A stretch of DNA of 64,000 nucleotides. Origin: Actinoplanes ianthinogenes. GTDB taxonomy: Bacteria; Actinomycetota; Actinomycetes; Mycobacteriales; Micromonosporaceae. Each line of letters begins with the position of its first letter. Position 1 is the first letter of the stretch. The DNA is taken from contig NZ_AP023356.1 of assembly GCF_018324205.1 (NCBI RefSeq), positions 496,001-560,000 of the forward strand, in the 5' to 3' direction. This document shows, in pieces, positions 1-9,002 of this stretch. A program made the position numbers and the translations under genes. The notes below the pieces were generated by a model that saw only the letters and a list, made by a program, of their open reading frames with translations, was not told the origin of the DNA and did not search any database.

Positions 1-2
1 GC

Positions 3-701
3 GAGGTCTATGTGCTGACTCCGGCGGAGCGGGAGTCGATCGACCGGTCGTTCCGGTTCGCCGGGCACGTTGTCGCGGGCAAGGTCGCCGGGCAGCTCCT
101 CTCCGGCCGGGGCTGGTTCCTGCACGGGGAGTCTGACGACTACGGCGCCGTTCGCCCGGTCGCCGGCGGGCTGGTGGCGGCGCTGCGGTGCGACATCCGC
201 GGCTACTTCGGGATGGCGGACGTCGAGTTCGGCGCGCTCAGCTTCCTGCGCGACGGCCGGCCGATCCCGCTCGAGGAGGTGCCGCCCGTGACGTTCTCCG
301 AGGTCATGCGCGACGTGGACCTGGCGGTCTCGGTGGCCGGGGTCAGCTCGCAGCCCTACGGGTCACCGGCGCAGGCGGCGTCCCGGGCGCAGATCCTCGC
401 GGCGCTGATCGACGACCTGAGCCTGACCCGGGTCTCGATCGACGGCGGCTCGGCGGTGGTCCGGGGCGCCCGGGCCACCTATCGGGTCCACCTGACCAGC
501 GGCAGCATCCACGTCGAGCCGGGCGGTTACCTGTGCGTGGTCCCGGCCGGATTCGGCTCGACCGCCCACCGGCGGCTGTTCCTGCCCTTCGCCGACGACG
601 ACCGCATGACCAGCGTGATCCTCAGCAAGGTGCTGCTGCTCGCCGAGGACGAAAAGATCACCGACGAGTCGATCCTGGCTCAGCTGGGGCGGCTGACGTG
701 A
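3..701 (+). CDS. DUF4132-family protein, C-terminal part (5' end outside window)
   Basis: The frame is open to the left edge of the window, so the GTG at 12 is probably internal and the protein is truncated here. About 230 residues are visible. They show the conserved end of large DUF4132 proteins: FSEVMRDVDLAVSVAGV in the middle, then SRAQILAALIDDL, a GSIHVEPGGYLCVVP strand and a final LFLPF...ILSKVLLLAEDEKITD segment. The family is described as a large intracellular protein often linked to WGR or MolR-type proteins; its biochemical role is not settled. The gene ends 10 bp before the convergent TusA-like gene. The family call rests on remembered motifs, so it is fairly but not fully secure. 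Confidence 0.68.
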   Translation, partial: EVYVLTPAERESIDRSFRFAGHVVAGKVAGQLLSGRGWFLHGESDDYGAVRPVAGGLVAALRCDIRGYFGMADVEFGALSFLRDGRPIPLEEVPPVTFSEVMRDVDLAVSVAGVSSQPYGSPAQAASRAQILAALIDDLSLTRVSIDGGSAVVRGARATYRVHLTSGSIHVEPGGYLCVVPAGFGSTAHRRLFLPFADDDRMTSVILSKVLLLAEDEKITDESILAQLGRLT

Positions 702-711
702 GCCGGCGACG

Positions 712-993
712 CTACACCGATGGCCGCCAGGGCCGGCGCGCGTCGGTGGGCTTGGCGTCGGCGGCGACCTCGACGGCGTAGGTGGGCCGGTCTCCCGGGA
801 CCGGCCCGAGATATCCGTGCCCGGTCAGATGGCACCACGCCGGCAGGTCGAGCGGCGCTGCGGGATCGGTGGCGATCAGGTGCACCAGCGCGCCCGGCGG
901 GAGCGTCGCGATCAGCTTGCGCAGCTCGATCAGCAGCACGACGCAGCGCCGGTCCCCGCCGTCCAGCACGACCGGGCTCACCTGGGCATCCAC
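712..993 (-). CDS. TusA/SirA-like sulfur-carrier family protein
   Basis: A 93-residue protein with the small alpha/beta TusA-like pattern: LDGGDRRCVVLLIELRKLI, then a GALVHLIATDP strand, LDLPAWCHLTGHGYLG and a C-terminal strand. TusA proteins carry sulfur on a Cys in a Cys-Pro motif. Here the Cys is present (RRCVVLL) but the following Pro is not, so true sulfur transfer is uncertain. I chose the GTG at 993 because a strong ribosome site (GGAGGGAG) lies about 9 bp upstream; the ATG at 1014 has none. The gene is convergent with the DUF4132 gene and is probably transcribed alone. Confidence 0.6.
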   Translation of the reverse strand: MDAQVSPVVLDGGDRRCVVLLIELRKLIATLPPGALVHLIATDPAAPLDLPAWCHLTGHGYLGPVPGDRPTYAVEVAADAKPTDARRPWRPSV

Positions 994-1092
994 CTGATCA
1001 CTCCCTCCGACCATCCGTAGATCATCCCAACCCGCTACTCGGCCCGCCGCTTCCCCGCCCGGAGCCGCCAGGGTGTCCGCGTGTGCCCGACG

Positions 1093-1572
1093 CTACGACC
1101 GGTAGTTCCTGCCGAGCGGCGCCCCCGGGATCGGCTTGGCGATCAGCGCGACCGGCACGAAGAACATGATCTGCGCGATGACGATCGTCAACGTCCACAG
1201 CGCCTTCTCGTCGTAGTGCCGGGTGGCCCGCAGGTACAGCTCGTCCGGCACACGCTCGCCGGACGGGTTCGCGGTGAGCACCGCCTCGGCCAGCTCCAGG
1301 GCGACCCGCTCGGCGTCACTGAAGTACGGCGCGTCCCGCCACGACGCCACCGCCGTGATCCGTTCCTCGCGCTCCCCGGCCTTGCGCAGCATCCCGGTCT
1401 GCCGCACCGTGTGATACGTGTTGCCGACGAGCTGCCCCACCCGCAGCTGCACCAGCCCGATGGTGCTCGCCGGGATCGTCCCGTTGAGCGTGGCCTTGGT
1501 CAGATCGGCTGCCCACCCGCCCAGCTCCGGGAAGAAGGCGGCGGGGTCGGTCATCCGTGATGTCATCTCCAT
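1093..1572 (-). CDS. carboxymuconolactone decarboxylase (AhpD-like) family protein lacking the active cysteines
   Basis: A 159-residue helical protein of the CMD/AhpD family, recognisable from TIGLVQLRVGQLVG...YHTVRQTGML, the ITAVASWRDAPYFSDAERVALELAEAV segment and a C-terminal hydrophobic helix. Family members use a Cys-x-x-Cys...His relay for peroxide reduction. At that place this protein reads VGNTYHTVRQ, so both cysteines are missing and only the His remains; classical AhpD redox chemistry is therefore unlikely. It is divergent from the ECF41-type sigma gene 72 bp away. Such pairing of CMD-like, oxidoreductase or epimerase genes with ECF41 is established, and the sigma factor probably drives this gene. 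The true start could be the ATG at 1554, which has GGAG about 12 bp upstream and fits the usual family N-terminus. Confidence 0.75.
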   Translation of the reverse strand: MEMTSRMTDPAAFFPELGGWAADLTKATLNGTIPASTIGLVQLRVGQLVGNTYHTVRQTGMLRKAGEREERITAVASWRDAPYFSDAERVALELAEAVLTANPSGERVPDELYLRATRHYDEKALWTLTIVIAQIMFFVPVALIAKPIPGAPLGRNYRS

Positions 1573-1609
1573 GGTTGGTCCGACGACACGGCACGCCGAA
1601 ACGTCAGGC

Positions 1610-1636
1610 CCTCACATTCCGGCCGGCTGTCTCGTC
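1610..1636 (+). promoter_or_regulatory. candidate ECF41-type promoter in front of the sigma gene
   Basis: CCTCACA at 1610-1616, then exactly 16 bp, then CGTC at 1633-1636. The published ECF41 consensus is TGTCACA-N16-CGTC, so 5 of 7 bases match in the -35, all in the -10, and the spacing is exact. Transcription would start at about 1643-1645, on or next to the ATG. On the opposite strand CGTC (rc of 1582-1585) with CCTGACG (rc of 1602-1608) at the same 16-bp spacing gives only a weak match for the CMD gene. This is pattern matching in a 72-bp intergenic region and could be chance. Confidence 0.4.
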
Positions 1637-1644
1637 GGAGAGGC

Positions 1645-2502
1645 ATGAACGACCCCGAGAACGAACGCCGCCAGCTGATCAACGTGTCCTACCGGCTGCT
1701 CGGGTCGCTGGCCGACGCCGAGGACGTGGTGCAGGAGGCCTATGCCCGCTGGTACGCCATGTCCGACAGTGATCGGGCGGCGATCGACGTCCCCGGCGCC
1801 TGGCTCACCAAGGTCGCCAGCCGGATCTGCCTCGACCACCTGCGCTCGGCCCGGGTCCGCCGCGAGCGCTATGTCGGCGAGTGGATCCCGGAGCCGGTGC
1901 CCGAGACGGACGGCAGCGACCCGGCCGACCGGATCACCCTGGACGAGTCGGTCAGCATGGCGTTCCTGGTCGTGCTGGACGCGATGACCCCGGCCGAGCG
2001 GGTCGCGTTCATCCTGCACGACGTGTTCCGCTATTCGTTCGCCGAGGTCGCCGAGGTGGCCGGGCGTACCCCGGCGGCGTGCCGGCAGCTGGCGTCCTCG
2101 GCCCGGCGCCGGCTCTCGGCCGCCGGCACGACTCCCTCGCCGCCCGCCGAGCAGGCCCGGATCGTCCGCGAGTTCAAGCAGGCCTGGGAGGCCAAGGACA
2201 TCGAGGCCCTGCTCGGTCTGCTCGATCCGGACGCGGTCATGGTCTCGGACGGCGGCGGCCTGGTCACGGCGGCACTGCGCCCGATCGAGGGCGGCGAGCA
2301 GATCGCGCGATTCGCGGCGATGCTGGCCGAGCGCGCGCCGGACCTGCGCCTGCTGGAGGGCACGGTCAACGGCGAGCCCGGCCTGATCACCCAGCACGGC
2401 GGCGTCACCACGGGCGTCATCGCGTTCGAGACCGACGGCACCCGCATCCGCCACATCTGGTCGGTCCGCAATCCGGAGAAACTCCGCCCCTGGCTACCCT
2501 GA
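1645..2502 (+). CDS. sigJ: ECF41-type RNA polymerase sigma factor (SigJ-like) with SnoaL C-terminal domain
   Basis: A 285-residue sigma factor. Residues about 8-80 are region 2 (INVSYRLLGSLADAEDVVQE, then WLTKVASRICLDHLRSAR). Region 4 lies at about 115-160 (RVAFILHDVFRYSFAEVAEVAGRT...CRQLASSARRRL). A SnoaL/NTF2-like extension fills about 170-285. The extension carries both ECF41 signatures: SDGGG near residue 200 and NPEKL near the C-terminus. In this group the fused domain controls sigma activity in place of a separate anti-sigma factor, and none is encoded nearby. The divergent CMD-like gene is the expected target. GGAG lies 4 bp before the ATG. Confidence 0.88.
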   Translation: MNDPENERRQLINVSYRLLGSLADAEDVVQEAYARWYAMSDSDRAAIDVPGAWLTKVASRICLDHLRSARVRRERYVGEWIPEPVPETDGSDPADRITLDESVSMAFLVVLDAMTPAERVAFILHDVFRYSFAEVAEVAGRTPAACRQLASSARRRLSAAGTTPSPPAEQARIVREFKQAWEAKDIEALLGLLDPDAVMVSDGGGLVTAALRPIEGGEQIARFAAMLAERAPDLRLLEGTVNGEPGLITQHGGVTTGVIAFETDGTRIRHIWSVRNPEKLRPWLP

Positions 2503-2663
2503 AACCACACCGTCCGGGTATTGACAAATTCGACAATGCGAGCGCCACCCTCGCCGCCAAGGTGGCGAGCGCCATCGTCAACGGCGCCGCCAAACGTCGC
2601 GAGATCGAGCGCTGACCCACAAGATCAAGACCGGTTTTCGGTACGGCAACAGCCCCCGCCTCG

Positions 2664-3872
2664 TCACCAGTCGTGCACCGTCCCGTCCGTCAGACGGTTC
2701 ACCGGCAGCGACGCCGCCCGGTACGGATAGCGCGCCGCCAGCTCCTCGTCGATGTCGACGCCCAGTCCCGGCGTCTCGGCCGGGTGCAGGTAGCCACCCT
2801 CGTAGTGGTACCCGTGCGGAAACACCGCGTCGGTCTCCGCGCTGTGCGGCATGTACTCCTGGAGCCCGAAGTTCGGGATCGCCAGGTCCAGGTGCAGCGC
2901 GGCGGCCAGGCAGATCGGGGACAGGTCGGTGGCCCCGTGCGAGCCGCTGCGCACCTGGTGCAGCGCCGCCAGGTCGAAGATCCGCCGCAGGTGGGTGATC
3001 CCCCCGGCGTGCACCACCGTCGCCCGGATGTAATCGACGAGTTGCCCGGTGATCAGCTCCCGGCAGTCCCAGATCGAGGTGAACACCTCCCCGACCGCCA
3101 GCGGCGTGGTGGTGTGCTGCCGGATCAGCCGGAAGCCGTCCTGCCACTCGGCCGGGACCGGGTCCTCCAGCCAGGTGAGCGCGAACGGTTCGAGATCGCG
3201 TCCCAGCCGCGCCGCCTCGATCGGGGTCAGCCGGTGGTGCACGTCGTGCAGCAGTTTCAGGTGCGGCCCGAACTCGGCGCGCACGTCGGCGAAGACCCGC
3301 GGGACATGGTCGAGATACCGCCCGGTGTCCCACACCGGCTCCGCGGGCACGCCCTCCGAGGCCGGCTCGTAGACCGAACCCGGCTTGCCCACCCCGTAGA
3401 CCCCGGACAGCCCCGGCACCCCGGTCTGCACCCGGACCGCGCGATAGCCCTGACCCACATATCCGGCGATCTCCGGCATGAGTTCCTCGGCGGTTGCCGC
3501 GCTGGCGTGCCCGTAAACGGTCACGCCGTCCCGGCACCGCCCGCCGAGCAGCTGATAGACCGGCAGTCCCGCCACCTTCCCCTTGATGTCCCACAGCGCC
3601 GTGTCGACCGCCGCGATCGCCGTCATCGTCACCGGGCCACGCCGCCAGTAGGCTCCGCGATACAGGTATTGCCAGGTGTCCTCGATCCGGGCCGGGTCCC
3701 GCCCGAGCAGCGCCGGCACGACGTGCTCCCGCAGGTACGCCGCCACCGCCAGTTCCCGCCCGTTGAGCGTGGCGTCCCCGACCCCGGTCACCCCGTCGTC
3801 GGTGACGACCTTCAGGGTGACGAAGTTCCGGCCCGGGCAGGTCACGATCACCCGGGCCTCGGCGATCCTCAC
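2664..3872 (-). CDS. enolase-superfamily sugar-acid dehydratase, D-mannonate dehydratase-like (ManD/RspA)
   Basis: A 402-residue enzyme, the usual length for ManD. The N-terminal capping domain contains [24 protein letters not shown] and the barrel includes [50 protein letters not shown] and the C-terminal [20 protein letters not shown]. This HDVHHR, EDP and GE pattern with the WLEDP motif matches the mannonate/gluconate dehydratase branch, which removes water from aldonates to give 2-keto-3-deoxy sugar acids. The start is GTG at 3872, overlapping the permease stop by 4 bp (GTGA), which implies translational coupling. Upstream in-frame sequence belongs to the permease region in another frame. 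Being last in an ABC-transporter operon, it probably acts on the imported sugar acid. Confidence 0.82.
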   Translation of the reverse strand: MRIAEARVIVTCPGRNFVTLKVVTDDGVTGVGDATLNGRELAVAAYLREHVVPALLGRDPARIEDTWQYLYRGAYWRRGPVTMTAIAAVDTALWDIKGKVAGLPVYQLLGGRCRDGVTVYGHASAATAEELMPEIAGYVGQGYRAVRVQTGVPGLSGVYGVGKPGSVYEPASEGVPAEPVWDTGRYLDHVPRVFADVRAEFGPHLKLLHDVHHRLTPIEAARLGRDLEPFALTWLEDPVPAEWQDGFRLIRQHTTTPLAVGEVFTSIWDCRELITGQLVDYIRATVVHAGGITHLRRIFDLAALHQVRSGSHGATDLSPICLAAALHLDLAIPNFGLQEYMPHSAETDAVFPHGYHYEGGYLHPAETPGLGVDIDEELAARYPYRAASLPVNRLTDGTVHDW

Positions 3873-4702
3873 TCCGGGTCCTCCTTCACCCGGGCGACCA
3901 GTTGCGTCGGGTTGACGAACCGCAGCGCCGCCACCAGCAGGATCAGCATCATCAGGCAGTAGATGACGGCCATCGCGTCGACCGACTGCTGCGCCCGGAT
4001 CCCGGCCGCCGACATCGAGTAGAACAGCGCCACGACCAGCGTCTGCGAATCCGGTCCCGCGGTCAGGAAGGTCAGCTCGAACATCCCGACGGTCCGGACC
4101 ACCACCAGGATCGACGCGGCCAGGATCCCCGGCACCAGCAGCGGCGCCAGGATCGAGGCGAACACGTGCCGGGTCCGCGCCCCGCACATCCGGGCGGCCC
4201 GCTCGATCGCCGGGTCGATCTGCTCGATGAACGGCGTCATCGTCAGGATCACGAACGGCACCGACGGCACCAGGTTGGCCAGCACCACACCGGACAGGTG
4301 CCCGGCGAACCCGTACTTGTAGAGCACCGTGGCCAGCGGGATGCCGTAGGTGATCGGCGGCATCAGGATCGGCAGCAGGAACAGCAGGTACATCAGCCGG
4401 CTGCCGGGGAACCTGCGGCGGGCCAGCACGTAGGCGGCCGGCACCCCGACCAGCACGGAGATCCCGGCGACCAGCAGGCAGACGACGAGCGTGACGGTGA
4501 GCACCGGCAGCAGCGTGAAGTCGTGCCACGCCTGGCCGTACCACTGCGTGGTCCAGGCCCGCGGCAGCCAGGTGTCGAACCAGCGCACGCCGAACGAGTT
4601 GACCACCACCGACCCGATCACCCCGGCCAGGACGGCGAAGAAGATGGCCACCAGGCCCCACACCACCCAGGCGCCGGGGCTGGCCACGATCCGGCGTCTC
4701 AT
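3869..4702 (-). CDS. ABC transporter permease, PotC-like
   Basis: A 277-residue integral membrane protein with about six hydrophobic segments, for example [19 protein letters not shown] near residues 13-31, [37 protein letters not shown] and a final [17 protein letters not shown]. The cytoplasmic coupling loop (EAA motif) is visible as [19 protein letters not shown] followed by LAPLLVPGI. This is the second permease of a type I importer of the polyamine/iron/sugar-acid class. It overlaps the neighbours on both sides by 4 bp. Substrate is not shown by sequence; the linked dehydratase and LacI repressor suggest a sugar acid. Confidence 0.85.
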   Translation of the reverse strand: MRRRIVASPGAWVVWGLVAIFFAVLAGVIGSVVVNSFGVRWFDTWLPRAWTTQWYGQAWHDFTLLPVLTVTLVVCLLVAGISVLVGVPAAYVLARRRFPGSRLMYLLFLLPILMPPITYGIPLATVLYKYGFAGHLSGVVLANLVPSVPFVILTMTPFIEQIDPAIERAARMCGARTRHVFASILAPLLVPGILAASILVVVRTVGMFELTFLTAGPDSQTLVVALFYSMSAAGIRAQQSVDAMAVIYCLMMLILLVAALRFVNPTQLVARVKEDPE

Positions 4703-5586
4703 CCCTTGCCTCCCGCCGTCGAGCCGGTGTAAAGCAGGCTGCGCAGCCCGAGCACGACGGTGATCACCATCAGCTCGACCGCGCCCATCACGATCGCGGC
4801 GGCGGACGCGGCGGCGTAGTCGTAGCGCACGTAAGCGGCCTCGTAGGCGGCGATGCTGATCACCCGGGTGCTGCCGGACGGGTCGCCGACCAGGATCGCC
4901 GACGGGAACACGCTGAAGGCCAGCACGAACGTCAGGCAGAAGGTGGTCGCCAGGCCCGGCGCGAGCAGCGGCAGGGTGATCCTGAAGAACCGCTGCGCCC
5001 AGCCGGCGCCGAGGGTGGCGGCGGCCCGTTCCAGGCTCGGATCGATCCCGGACAGGTAGGAGAGCACCAGCAGGAACGCGAACGGGAACCCGGTGATCAC
5101 CAGAGAGAAGAACACACCCCAGTAGTTGTGGGTGAGCGTGAGCGGGCGGTCGGCCAGCCCGGCGGCGAGCAGCATCCGGTTGAGCCAGCCGGTCGGGCCG
5201 AGGAAGTTCAGCAGTCCCTCGGCGGTGAGCACCGTCCCCAGCGTGATCGGCACCACGAGAGCCGCGGTGAGCAGGCGTTTGCCGCGGAACCGGCCGCGCA
5301 TCCGGTAGGCGATCGGCACCGCGGCGAGGACGTTGAAGAGGGCGGCCGGCAGCGCGATCGCCAGGGTCGTGCCGATCGTGTCGCGCTGGTAGGCGTCGGT
5401 GAAGAAGGTGCGGTAGGCGGCGAGCGCGCCACCCTGAGCGGGCTGGAGCGAGACCGCGACGCCGTAGCAGAACGGGTAGACGAACAGCGCCACCACGAAG
5501 ACCGTGGCCGGGACCAGGAGCAACAGCTGCCGGTCGATGCCCCGCTCGGCGAGACGGTGCCGGACCGCGAGCGTGGAAGTCGTCAC
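4699..5586 (-). CDS. ABC transporter permease, PotB-like
   Basis: A 295-residue membrane protein with an N-terminal transmembrane segment ([20 protein letters not shown]) and five more hydrophobic stretches. The coupling loop reads [19 protein letters not shown] followed by TLPLLAPGL, the EAA signature of importers. It pairs with the downstream PotC-like permease to form the channel, and the ATPase immediately upstream would energise it. Start and stop each overlap neighbouring genes by 4 bp, so all are one transcription unit. Confidence 0.85.
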   Translation of the reverse strand: MTTSTLAVRHRLAERGIDRQLLLLVPATVFVVALFVYPFCYGVAVSLQPAQGGALAAYRTFFTDAYQRDTIGTTLAIALPAALFNVLAAVPIAYRMRGRFRGKRLLTAALVVPITLGTVLTAEGLLNFLGPTGWLNRMLLAAGLADRPLTLTHNYWGVFFSLVITGFPFAFLLVLSYLSGIDPSLERAAATLGAGWAQRFFRITLPLLAPGLATTFCLTFVLAFSVFPSAILVGDPSGSTRVISIAAYEAAYVRYDYAAASAAAIVMGAVELMVITVVLGLRSLLYTGSTAGGKG

Positions 5587-6644
5587 GCGGCCTCCTCGGA
5601 AGGCAGGTCGTCCGCCGGGAAGATCAGCAGCTTCTCCGGCGGGAAGGTGACCGCCACCTTGTCGCCCGGGGCCAGCCGCTGCGGGGTGCGCAGATGCAGG
5701 GTGAGGCCGTCGGCGGTGCGGGCCTCGGCGGCGATCTCCCGCCCGTGGTACTCGGCCACCTCGACGGTGACCTCGACGCCGCCGCCGAGTGTGATGTCCT
5801 CGGGACGGATCGCTGCCACGGCCGGGGCGCCGTCGCGGATCGTGCGCACGGGGCTGCCGGCCGTACGTACCCCCAATCCTTTGATGTTGATCGTGTCTTT
5901 TTCGAAGAACCCGGGCAGCAGGTTGCGGAATCCCAGGAAGTCGGCGACGTGGCGGTTGGCCGGGCGGGTGTGCACCTCCTCCGGCGTGCCGATCTGCTGC
6001 ACGCGGCCGGACCGCAGCACCACCAGGCGATCCGCCATGGAGAGCGCCTCCTCCTGGTCGTGGGTGACATAGACCGTGGTCAGGCCGAGGTCCTGGTGCA
6101 GCTTGCGGATCTCGGTGCGCATCTCCAGGCGCAGCTTGGCGTCGAGGTTGCTCAGCGGCTCGTCCATCAGGACCAGCGACGGCTCGATCACCACGGCACG
6201 GGCGATGGCGACCCGCTGCTGCTGCCCGCCGGAGAGCTGGCCGGGCAGCTTCGTGGCGTGTTCCTCGAGGTGCACGAGGCGGATCGCCGCTTGGGTGCGG
6301 CGCCGCAGCTCGGCGCGCGGCACGCCGCGCATCCGGAGACCGAAGGAGACATTTTTCTGTACGGACAGGTGCGGGAACAGTGCGTAGTTCTGGAACACCA
6401 TCCCGAATCCACGACGCTCCGCCGGCAGCGTGTCGAGCCGGGTCCCGTCCCGCCAGATGCTCCCGGCGCTGAGCGGCAGCAGGCCGGCCAGGCAGTTCAG
6501 CGCGGTCGACTTGCCGCAGCCGGACGGGCCGAGCAGCGCGATGAACTCGCCGCGCCGGATCTCCAGGTCCAGCCCGGTCAGCGCGTCGGCCCCGGCGAAC
6601 CGGCGGGTCACCCCGTCGAGCCGCAGCGTCTCGAAACCCGTCAC
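5583..6644 (-). CDS. ABC transporter ATP-binding protein, PotA-like, with TOBE domain
   Basis: A 353-residue ATPase. Walker A is GPSGCGKST at residues 39-47, the Q-loop is in [12 protein letters not shown], the signature is [14 protein letters not shown], Walker B is [13 protein letters not shown], and the switch His is in [16 protein letters not shown]. The last 110 residues form a TOBE-type regulatory domain ([11 protein letters not shown]...[13 protein letters not shown]). It drives the two permeases encoded downstream. It overlaps the solute-binding protein gene by 4 bp. Family assignment is secure; substrate is inferred only. Confidence 0.92.
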   Translation of the reverse strand: MTGFETLRLDGVTRRFAGADALTGLDLEIRRGEFIALLGPSGCGKSTALNCLAGLLPLSAGSIWRDGTRLDTLPAERRGFGMVFQNYALFPHLSVQKNVSFGLRMRGVPRAELRRRTQAAIRLVHLEEHATKLPGQLSGGQQQRVAIARAVVIEPSLVLMDEPLSNLDAKLRLEMRTEIRKLHQDLGLTTVYVTHDQEEALSMADRLVVLRSGRVQQIGTPEEVHTRPANRHVADFLGFRNLLPGFFEKDTINIKGLGVRTAGSPVRTIRDGAPAVAAIRPEDITLGGGVEVTVEVAEYHGREIAAEARTADGLTLHLRTPQRLAPGDKVAVTFPPEKLLIFPADDLPSEEAA

Positions 6645-7849
6645 TTCTTCACCTTGGAGCCGCCGATTTCCCGGTCCCAGCGGTCGAACGCGGCGACCAG
6701 CGCGGGCGCGCCGAGCGGCACCTCGAGCGGGTGGTCCGCGATGAGCTTCGGATACTCCGGACGGCCGTAGTCCCGGATGGCCTGCTGGCTCTCCTCGGGC
6801 GCCATCGTGATCGGGACGTCGGCGATCGCCGGGCCGGGATAGAAGTATCCCTTGTCGTACGCCTTCGCCTGCTGTTCCGGGGTGAGCATCCAGGCGAGCA
6901 GGAGCAGCACGGCGGCCTGCTTATCGGTGGACACCCCTCTCGGGACGGTCGCGTAGTGCGCGTCGGTGACCCAGTGGAAGCCGTTGAGGGTCCCGATCTG
7001 GGCTTCCTTCGGCACGGTGCCGAGCACCCGCGGGTTGATGTCCCAGCCGGTGGTCGACGCGATGATCTTCGCCGAGCCGTTGGCCAGGTTCTTCATGGTC
7101 TCGCTGGTGGTCGAAGGGTAGAGGGTGATGTGCTCGCCGAGCTGCCTGAGGTAGTCCCAGGTCTTGTTCCAGCCGTTGACCGGGTCCTTCGGATTCGAGT
7201 CGCCGAGCAGGTAGGGCAGGCCCATCAGCAGGGTGCGGCCGGGGCCGGAGTTGGACGGGCGGGCATATTGGACCGCGCCCGGGTTGGCCTTCGCATAGTC
7301 GAGCAGGCCCTGCACGGTTCGCGGCGGGACCGGCACCTTGGCCGGCAGGTACTCGATCAGCGGTCCGGAGGGGTAGTAGGTGACGGTCACCCCGAAGTTC
7401 CCGGCCAGCTTCTGCATCGCGGCCGCGCCGACCAGGTAGTTCTTCATGCCCGGCAGCCGGCTCAGGTAATCCGGCAGCAGCGGCACCCAGAGTTCCTGGT
7501 CGATGCTGGCGGCCAGGCCGTCCACGCCGGTCAGCACCAGGTCGATGTCCACCCGGTTGGCGGCCTGCTGCGCCTTGATCTTGCCGACCAGCTCCGGGGC
7601 GGTCGCCTTCTGATAGGTGACCCGCTCGATCACCCCGGTGTTCCCGGCGACGAAGTCGTCGATCATGCCCTGGGTCAGCTGGAGGTTCCCGGCGACGTCC
7701 AGGATGTTGAGGGTGACCGCCCGCGCCGGCTTGGCCGGGACCGGGCCGCTCGCGCCGGCGGACGGGCTGGTGGTGTCGGGCGGGCTGCACGCGGCGACGG
7801 TCACGGCGGCGGCGCCGAGGGTGAGGAGTTGACGGCGGCTGGGAGACAT
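6641..7849 (-). CDS. ABC transporter substrate-binding lipoprotein
   Basis: A 402-residue exported lipoprotein. The N-terminus has an Arg-Arg pair (SRRQLLTLGAA) and a lipobox TVAAC with Cys21, so it may use the Tat route before lipidation. The mature part is a type-1 solute-binding fold of the PotD/Fe3+ class, with AKTNPGAVQYARPSNS-like loop residues (AKANPGAVQYARPSNS) and a DTDKQ-type hinge (GVSTDKQAAVLLLLAWML). An AAGGAGA ribosome site lies just before the ATG at 7849. It follows the LacI gene by 13 bp, so the repressor, binding protein, ATPase and permeases form one operon. Confidence 0.87.
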   Translation of the reverse strand: MSPSRRQLLTLGAAAVTVAACSPPDTTSPSAGASGPVPAKPARAVTLNILDVAGNLQLTQGMIDDFVAGNTGVIERVTYQKATAPELVGKIKAQQAANRVDIDLVLTGVDGLAASIDQELWVPLLPDYLSRLPGMKNYLVGAAAMQKLAGNFGVTVTYYPSGPLIEYLPAKVPVPPRTVQGLLDYAKANPGAVQYARPSNSGPGRTLLMGLPYLLGDSNPKDPVNGWNKTWDYLRQLGEHITLYPSTTSETMKNLANGSAKIIASTTGWDINPRVLGTVPKEAQIGTLNGFHWVTDAHYATVPRGVSTDKQAAVLLLLAWMLTPEQQAKAYDKGYFYPGPAIADVPITMAPEESQQAIRDYGRPEYPKLIADHPLEVPLGAPALVAAFDRWDREIGGSKVKK

Positions 7850-7862
7850 GGGTTCTCCTTAC

Positions 7863-8846
7863 TTAGACAGTGGGGCCTGTCGATCCGCGCACGATGAGCT
7901 GGGTGGGCAGCACCCGTCTGGTGACGCCGCGGTGCACCGGGCCGGCCATCAGCTCCAGGAGCAGGTCCACCCCGACCCGGCCGATCTGCTCCGTGTCGAT
8001 CGCGACGGTGGTCAGCGGCGGCCCGAGCAGCCCGGCGACCGGGATGTCGTCGAAGCCGATGACGCTGAGGTGCTCGGGGACCCGCACGCCCCGGGCCTGG
8101 AACCGTTGCAGCAGGCCGAGCGCGACCAGGTCGTTGTAGGCCAGGACCGCGGTGACCGGTGCGGCCAGGACCAGGTCGGCGGCGGCCGCACCGCCGTCCA
8201 CGGTGGGCGCGACGTTGCCGACCTCGACGAGCCGCATGCCGCGGGCGGCGGTGGCGGCGCGCAGACCCCGCTGCCGGTCCCGGTGGGACCAGGAGGTGCG
8301 CGGACCGCCGACGTACGCGACGGCCCGATGACCCAGCGCGGCCAGGTGCCCGACCGCCTGCCGCATCCCGTCGGCGTTGTCCGCCGTGACCGACGGGAAC
8401 GGGGTGATCCGCCGGTTCAGCACCACGACCGGCTTGTCCCGGGCGTTCGACCGCAGCTCGTGGTCGGACGCCCGGGGCGAGCAGAGCAGGAACCCGTCGA
8501 CCTGCATGGCGAGTGCCCGGATGGCCGGCACCTCGACGGCCGGATCCTCGTCGGTGTCACTGAGGAAGACCGCGTAGTCGAACCGGCGCGCCTGCTTCTG
8601 GATCGCCTTCACCACGGTCGGGAAGAACGGGTTGGCCAGGTCGGGCAGGACCACGCCGAGGTTCGCGGTCCGGCCGGTGATCAGGCTGCGGGCCGCCCGG
8701 TTCGGGCGGTAGCCGAGCTGCTCGGCGGCGCTCTCCACCCGCTCCCGGGTGTCCGCGCGGACCCGCGCCGGATCGGTCAGCGCCCGGCACACCGACGACG
8801 GTGACACCCCGGCGAGCCGCGCGACGTCCTTGATGGTCACCGCCAC
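7863..8846 (-). CDS. LacI-family transcriptional repressor
   Basis: A 327-residue regulator. The LacI helix-turn-helix fills residues about 4-25 (TIKDVARLAGVSPSSVCRAL) and is followed by the hinge RPNRAARSL. The periplasmic-binding-protein-like sensor domain runs to the end (NLGVVLPDLANPFFPTVVKA, VDGFLLCSPRASD, VIGFDDIPVAGLLGPPLTTV). I chose the GTG at 8846 because AGGGG lies 6 bp upstream and it starts the conserved domain; the long in-frame extension upstream runs into a repeat array. It is the first gene of the ABC-transporter/dehydratase operon and very likely represses it in response to the imported sugar acid. Confidence 0.92.
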   Translation of the reverse strand: MAVTIKDVARLAGVSPSSVCRALTDPARVRADTRERVESAAEQLGYRPNRAARSLITGRTANLGVVLPDLANPFFPTVVKAIQKQARRFDYAVFLSDTDEDPAVEVPAIRALAMQVDGFLLCSPRASDHELRSNARDKPVVVLNRRITPFPSVTADNADGMRQAVGHLAALGHRAVAYVGGPRTSWSHRDRQRGLRAATAARGMRLVEVGNVAPTVDGGAAAADLVLAAPVTAVLAYNDLVALGLLQRFQARGVRVPEHLSVIGFDDIPVAGLLGPPLTTVAIDTEQIGRVGVDLLLELMAGPVHRGVTRRVLPTQLIVRGSTGPTV

Positions 8847-8888
8847 GCCAGACCCCTGATCTTTCGATGAACATCGATTGATGAAGCC

Positions 8889-8918
8889 AGTCTGGAAACG
8901 TTTCCGGAAAATTGTCAA
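8889..8918 (-). promoter_or_regulatory. promoter with LacI-type operator for the sugar-acid operon
   Basis: Read on the minus strand there is a perfect -35 box TTGACA (rc of 8913-8918), an 18-bp spacer, and a weak -10 box CAGACT (rc of 8889-8894). Inside the spacer is the perfect 12-bp palindrome GGAAACGTTTCC at 8894-8905, with the central CG typical of LacI-family operators. A repressor there would block RNA polymerase, so the lacI-type gene 43 bp downstream should repress itself and the whole operon. Confidence 0.7.
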
Positions 8919-9002
8919 GGCTCCCGCGCCGCGGTACCACCCGTCCCCGGTCCCCGCCCGCGCAGACCCCCATGGTGGTATCCCGATCCACGAGACCCTC
9001 AG

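Noticed and set aside
2505..2615. Short frame ending in a helical peptide after the sigma gene
   Set aside because: It has GC-rich codons but no start codon or ribosome site between the sigma stop and its first residues. It may only reflect composition; a small hairpin (CGCCACC...GGTGGCG) lies in the same gap.
2664..4661. 665-residue enolase-superfamily fusion
   Set aside because: The first 260 residues are the wrong frame of the permease gene. The enzyme starts at GTG 3872 with a 4-bp overlap.
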